A stretch of DNA of 8,364 nucleotides, taken from an uncultured Collinsella sp. (GTDB taxonomy: Bacteria > Actinomycetota > Coriobacteriia > Coriobacteriales > Coriobacteriaceae). The notes beneath the pieces are model-generated. The model was not told the origin of the DNA and searched no databases. It saw nothing but the letters and a program-made list of their open reading frames with translations. Shown here piece after piece: positions 4,873 to 8,364 of the stretch. Position 1 is the first letter of the stretch; the number at the start of each line of letters is the position of its first letter. Made by a program: the position numbers and the translations under genes. The stretch covers positions 1 to 8,364 of the forward strand of contig CABUXL010000069.1 of NCBI GenBank assembly GCA_902495525.1, written 5' to 3'.

Positions 4873-6883
4873 CATGACGCTGTTTATCGCATCGCTTGCC
4901 GTCTCGTGCATCGGTGCGCTCGCCTCGGTTCTGCTGATTAAGGCCGACAACGCCGCCAAGACCGCCGGCTGCCTGATCGGCGCCGTCGCGGCCGTGCTGT
5001 CGTTCATCGCGGGCCTCGAGGCCGTGCTTGGCGACGTTTCGTCCCTCAACACGGTCTTCTTCTTCCCGTTCGCCCGTCTCGAGCTCTTGCTCAACGGCCT
5101 TGCGGGCCTGATCGTGGTCCTCATCTCGATTCTCGCCTTTGCGGGCTTCATCTACGGTCTGTCCTACTTCGACGAGTACCCGGGCAAGGTCGGGCGCGCC
5201 GGCTTCTTTATGAACACCTTCGTCGCCTCGATGATGCTCGTCATCACCGCCGACAACGTGTTCTGGTTCCTGGTCGCCTTTGAGCTCATGTCCCTTACGA
5301 GCTACTTCCTTGTCGTTATCGAGGAGAACAAGAACTCCATTAGGGGCGGTTGGCTCTACTTCGTCATCGCGCACGTGGGCTTCGTTCTCATCATGGCGAG
5401 CTTCCTGCTCATGACCAACGGCGTGGGCGGTTCCTTCAGCTTCAGTGATTTCCGTACGCATGACTTTGGACCCGCCGTCTCCTCCGCGTGCTTCGTCCTC
5501 GCGTTCTTCGGATTTGGCGCGAAGGCCGGTATCATTCCGCTGCACTCCTGGCTGCCCCAGGCGCACCCCGAGGCGCCGTCCAACGTGTCCGCCCTCATGT
5601 CCGGCGGCATGATCAAGATCGGCATCCTGGGAATCCTCAAGGTCGGTCTCGACCTGCTCGCGGGTTCGGGCGTCCAGCTCTGGTGGGGCCTCATGGTCCT
5701 GGTCTTCGGATCCATCTCGTCGGTCCTGGGTGTCGTCTACGCCCTCCACGAGCACGACATCAAGCGCCTGCTTGCCTATCACTCCGTCGAGAACATCGGC
5801 ATCATCTTGCTCGGTGTCGGCGCGTCCATGACGGCGCACGCCCTGGGCAACGACGTCATCGCGACGATCGCGCTCATGGCCGCCCTCTACCACACGCTCA
5901 ACCACGCCATGTTCAAGGGCGAGCTGTTCCTCGGCGCGGGCTCCCTGCTCTATGCCACGGGTACGCGCAACATGGAGAAGATGGGCGGTCTGTTCCGCCG
6001 CATGCCGGTCACGGCCGTCTGCTTCCTCATCGGTGCCCTTGCCATCTCGGCCATCCCGCCGCTCAACGGCTTCGTTTCCGAGTGGTTCACCTACCAGTCC
6101 CTGTTCAACATCTCGACGCTCTCCGACCCGGTCGTCATGGTGTTCGCCGTCGCCTCCGCGGCCGCCCTCGCCATCACCGGTGCCCTGGCCGTCACGTGCT
6201 TCGTGAAGGCCTACGGCGTCTCGTTCGCGAGCAGCCCTCGTTCCCAGGAGGCCGCGAACGCCAAGGAGTCCCCGGCTCCGATGTTGTTCTCGCAGATGCT
6301 CCTCGCGGCCATCTGCGTGGTACTGGGAATCGGCTCCCCGGTCATCGCCCCGGTTCTGGGCGACGTCGCCCAGAGCGTGCTTGCCGGCTCCGCCGTCACA
6401 GCCACCTCGGGCGTGTCTCTCGTGAACGAGATTTCCGGTGCCGCCACCTCCACCCCCGCGATCGCCATCGCGCTCGTGGTCCTCACCGGCCTCGCGTTCG
6501 CGTTGAGGTCCTGCCTCGGCGCCAAGGCCCCCGCTAAGAAGACCGACCCTTGGGCGTGCGGCTACGAGCCCAACGAGCACATGCCCGTCGTCGCCACGAG
6601 CTTCGCGTCCGACGTCGAACTCTTCATGGGCCCGCTCTACACCCTGCGCGAGGTATGCACCAAGATCTGCTGGTCCATCGCGCACGTGTTCCAGAAGCTC
6701 ACCGGTGTCGCCCAGGGCGTCGAGCCCCTGCCCGACCGTTTCCTGGTCGATGCACCGAGCGAGGGTGCCGACAAGCTGGCCGGCCTCGCCTCCAAGATCG
6801 AGGGCGGCAACTACTCCGTATACATCTGCTACATCGTCGCGGCGCTCGTGGTCTTCCTCGTGCTCGCCGTGGTCATGGTCTAG
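4865..6883 (+). CDS. hyfB: Hydrogenase-4 membrane subunit HyfB (HycC/NuoL-type, Mrp antiporter family)
   Basis: This 672-residue polytopic membrane protein matches E. coli HyfB in length and along the sequence; HycC is shorter, about 608. Proton-channel residues of the Mrp/ND5 family are visible: Glu140 in FWFLVAFELMSL, Lys220 in FFGFGAKAGIIPLHSWLP, Lys251 in ALMSGGMIKIGI, His347 and Lys351 in LNHAMFKGELFLGAG, and Glu406 in PPLNGFVSEW. The hydrophilic C-terminal part (about 510-645) includes DPWACGYEP, followed by a last hydrophobic segment at about 650-672. In the complex it belongs to the membrane arm that may couple hydrogen evolution to ion pumping. AAGGGAG (4850-4856) lies 8 nt before the ATG. 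It overlaps hyfA by 8 nt and is followed 17 nt later by hyfC. Long minus-strand ORFs opposite it are by-products of GC-rich codons. Confidence 0.93.
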   Translation: MDSMTLFIASLAVSCIGALASVLLIKADNAAKTAGCLIGAVAAVLSFIAGLEAVLGDVSSLNTVFFFPFARLELLLNGLAGLIVVLISILAFAGFIYGLSYFDEYPGKVGRAGFFMNTFVASMMLVITADNVFWFLVAFELMSLTSYFLVVIEENKNSIRGGWLYFVIAHVGFVLIMASFLLMTNGVGGSFSFSDFRTHDFGPAVSSACFVLAFFGFGAKAGIIPLHSWLPQAHPEAPSNVSALMSGGMIKIGILGILKVGLDLLAGSGVQLWWGLMVLVFGSISSVLGVVYALHEHDIKRLLAYHSVENIGIILLGVGASMTAHALGNDVIATIALMAALYHTLNHAMFKGELFLGAGSLLYATGTRNMEKMGGLFRRMPVTAVCFLIGALAISAIPPLNGFVSEWFTYQSLFNISTLSDPVVMVFAVASAAALAITGALAVTCFVKAYGVSFASSPRSQEAANAKESPAPMLFSQMLLAAICVVLGIGSPVIAPVLGDVAQSVLAGSAVTATSGVSLVNEISGAATSTPAIAIALVVLTGLAFALRSCLGAKAPAKKTDPWACGYEPNEHMPVVATSFASDVELFMGPLYTLREVCTKICWSIAHVFQKLTGVAQGVEPLPDRFLVDAPSEGADKLAGLASKIEGGNYSVYICYIVAALVVFLVLAVVMV

Positions 6884-6900
6884 AGAGGGGAGAGGATATT

Positions 6901-7824
6901 ATGAACATCGTTCTTGCGATGGCGCAGGGCCTCGTGGTCATGCTGGTCGCGCCCTTCTTCTCCGGCCTCGCCCGTGTGATTCGCGCGAAGATGCACAATC
7001 GCCGCGGTCCGTCCATCCTTCAGGATTACCGGGACCTCGCGAAGCTCATGGCGCGTCCCGAGTCCGTGAGTTCCGACTCGAGCTTCGTGCTGCGCATCAT
7101 GCCGCCGCTGTTCCTCGCGGTGTCGTTTATGCTCGCCATGGGCCTGCCCATGTTCACGCTCCAGAGCCCCATGCCCGTCTTTGGTGACGCCATCACCATC
7201 ATGTACGCGCTCGCGCTGTCCCGCTTCTTCTTCGCGCTGTCCGGCGTGGATTCCTCCAACGCCTACGCGGGCTTCGGCGGTATCCGCGAGCTCCTCATGA
7301 GCGTGCTCATCGAGCCGTCCATGCTCATCGCGCTGTTCACCGTCGCCATCGTGTGCGGCTCCACGGACATTGCGACCATGGGTCAGCACATCGTTACGGG
7401 CAACGTCTCGAGCGTCGTCGCCGTTATCCTCGCCGGCGTCGCCTTCGCGGCCGCCTGTTACATGGAGCTCGGCAAGCTTCCGTTCGATCAGGCCGAAGCC
7501 GAGCAGGAGCTCCAGGAGGGCCCGCTCGCCGAGCTCTCCGGCCCGTCCCTGGCCATGATGAAGCTCGCCATGGGCATGAAGCAGGTCGTGGTCGTCGCTT
7601 GGTTCACCTCCATCTTCATCCCCTGGGGAGAGCCCGCGACCATCGGCGTCACCGCTCTCGTGGGCGCCGTCGTCTTCCTCGTCAAGTGCCTGGTCGATTT
7701 CGTCGTCTGCGGCGTGCTCGAGAACTCCGTTTCCCGTTCGCGCTTCAAGGTGCTCGGTAACCAGACCTGGGCCGTCGTCGGCATCGCGGTCGTCGCGTTC
7801 GTCTTCGTCGTCGTAGGCGTGTAG
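6901..7824 (+). CDS. hyfC: Hydrogenase-4 membrane subunit HyfC (HycD/NuoH-type)
   Basis: This 307-residue membrane protein belongs to the NuoH/ND1 family; HycD is 307 and HyfC 315 residues in E. coli. The N-terminal hydrophobic segment is followed by RAKMHNRRGPSILQDYRDLAKLM (positions 28-50), the hallmark cytoplasmic loop. ELGKLPFDQAEAEQELQEGP (189-208), continuing to Glu211, is the acidic loop lining the route to the hydrogenase. Several further hydrophobic helices complete it. It anchors the soluble [NiFe] module to the membrane and lies where quinone would bind in complex I, although these complexes do not use quinone. The ATG has the purine-rich site GGGGAGAGG (6887-6895). Gaps of 17 nt to hyfB and 16 nt to hyfD indicate one operon. 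Hyc and Hyf versions are close, so the hyf symbol rests mainly on the neighbours. Confidence 0.92.
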   Translation: MNIVLAMAQGLVVMLVAPFFSGLARVIRAKMHNRRGPSILQDYRDLAKLMARPESVSSDSSFVLRIMPPLFLAVSFMLAMGLPMFTLQSPMPVFGDAITIMYALALSRFFFALSGVDSSNAYAGFGGIRELLMSVLIEPSMLIALFTVAIVCGSTDIATMGQHIVTGNVSSVVAVILAGVAFAAACYMELGKLPFDQAEAEQELQEGPLAELSGPSLAMMKLAMGMKQVVVVAWFTSIFIPWGEPATIGVTALVGAVVFLVKCLVDFVVCGVLENSVSRSRFKVLGNQTWAVVGIAVVAFVFVVVGV

Positions 7825-7840
7825 GGAGAAGGGAGAAACT

Positions 7841-8364
7841 ATGTCAATCGAATCGAGCTTGTCCCTCTTTGCCATGGTGGCGATCGCCGTCCCCATGCTG
7901 GGCTCCCTGCTCATCGTCATGCTGCCGCGTCCCTACGCTAAATGGATCTGCGCCTTTGCCGGCGGCATCGCCACGGTCGCTTCCGTTGGCTTGGCCGCGA
8001 CGTTTGCCGGAAACGGCATGAACGCGGTCGATGTAACCTGGGCGAGTATGGGCCAGACCTTGGTCATGGGCTTCATATTCGACCGGATGAGCACGCTGCT
8101 CGCACCCGCGTTCGTCGCTATCGGCCTGCTCGTCGTCATCTATTCGTTCCCGTACATGAGCGATAAGAATAAGGAGCATCCCGACGCGCCCCGTCGTCGC
8201 TTCTACGTGTACTTCTCCACGTTCATCGGCGCCATGGCCGGTCTCGCCTACAGCTCCACCATCGTCGGCCAGCTCGTTTTCTTCGAGATCACCGGTGTGT
8301 GCTCCTGGGGCCTCATCAGCTACTACATGACGCCCACGGCCAAGAAGGCCGGTATGAAGGCGCG
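7841..8364 (+). CDS. hyfD: Hydrogenase-4 membrane subunit HyfD, N-terminal part (cut by the window end)
   Basis: The frame opens at ATG 7841, after GGAGAAGGGAG (7825-7835), and stays open for 174 codons to the window edge. It is a polytopic membrane protein of the Mrp antiporter/NuoM-NuoL family. YSFPYMSDKNKEHP (101-114), FIGAMAGLAYSSTIVGQLVFFEITG (128-152) and CSWGLISYY (154-162) match E. coli HyfD closely along the same stretch. Glu149 in VFFEITG is the conserved channel glutamate. A second antiporter-like subunit after HyfB is found in hydrogenase-4 (FHL-2) but not in the smaller Hyc complex. E. coli HyfD has about 479 residues, so roughly two thirds is missing here. It is the last gene seen of a cluster expected to continue with further membrane subunits and the [NiFe] subunits. 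Confidence 0.88.
   Translation, partial: MSIESSLSLFAMVAIAVPMLGSLLIVMLPRPYAKWICAFAGGIATVASVGLAATFAGNGMNAVDVTWASMGQTLVMGFIFDRMSTLLAPAFVAIGLLVVIYSFPYMSDKNKEHPDAPRRRFYVYFSTFIGAMAGLAYSSTIVGQLVFFEITGVCSWGLISYYMTPTAKKAGMKA

Noticed and set aside
4814..6685. 623-residue minus-strand ORF opposite hyfB
   Set aside because: It is very rich in Arg, Glu, Asp and Gly, has no recognisable domain, and mirrors a clear membrane protein; it is typical of GC-rich antisense frames.

Overview
The window reads as accessory and energy-metabolism DNA from a GC-rich anaerobic gut actinobacterium, most likely a Coriobacteriia member such as Collinsella. That placement is inferred from codon usage, high GC in the genes, and a selenocysteine formate dehydrogenase linked to a Hyf-type hydrogenase. 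No rRNA or marker gene is present to confirm it.

Layout. Positions 1-119 hold the 3' tail of an IS3-family transposase and its probable terminal inverted repeat. Positions 159-930 (minus strand) hold a two-gene toxin-antitoxin-like unit: a RelB/DinJ-type antitoxin followed, with an 8-nt overlap, by a PIN-domain (VapC-like) protein. That PIN protein appears to have lost two of its four acidic active-site positions. Positions 931-1359 form an AT-rich, repeat-dense divergent intergenic region. It contains a near-palindrome over a candidate antitoxin promoter, three direct repeats spaced by exactly 84 and 42 nt, a perfect 11-bp inverted repeat, and a GC-rich leader with two competing stems just before the next gene.

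From 1360 to the window end (plus strand) runs a formate hydrogenlyase cluster: hydN (four-cluster ferredoxin), fdhF (formate dehydrogenase H), a strong terminator hairpin, then hyfA, hyfB, hyfC and the start of hyfD. fdhF is one gene with an in-frame TGA read as selenocysteine at codon 140. A hairpin directly after the TGA has a GGTCT apical loop at the same offset I recall for E. coli fdhF.

How it works together. FdhF should oxidise formate to CO2 at a Mo/W-bis-pterin selenocysteine site. HydN and HyfA carry [4Fe-4S] clusters that should pass electrons to a [NiFe] hydrogenase, whose large and small subunits would lie beyond the window. HyfB and HyfD (Mrp-antiporter/complex I-like) and HyfC (NuoH-like) form the membrane arm. 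Having HyfD as well as HyfB points to the larger hydrogenase-4/FHL-2 architecture rather than the smaller Hyc complex. The terminator between fdhF and hyfA probably sets the ratio of soluble formate dehydrogenase to membrane complex. No wholly new system is evident. The most unusual elements are the apparently inactivated PIN protein and the dense regulatory architecture between 940 and 1340.
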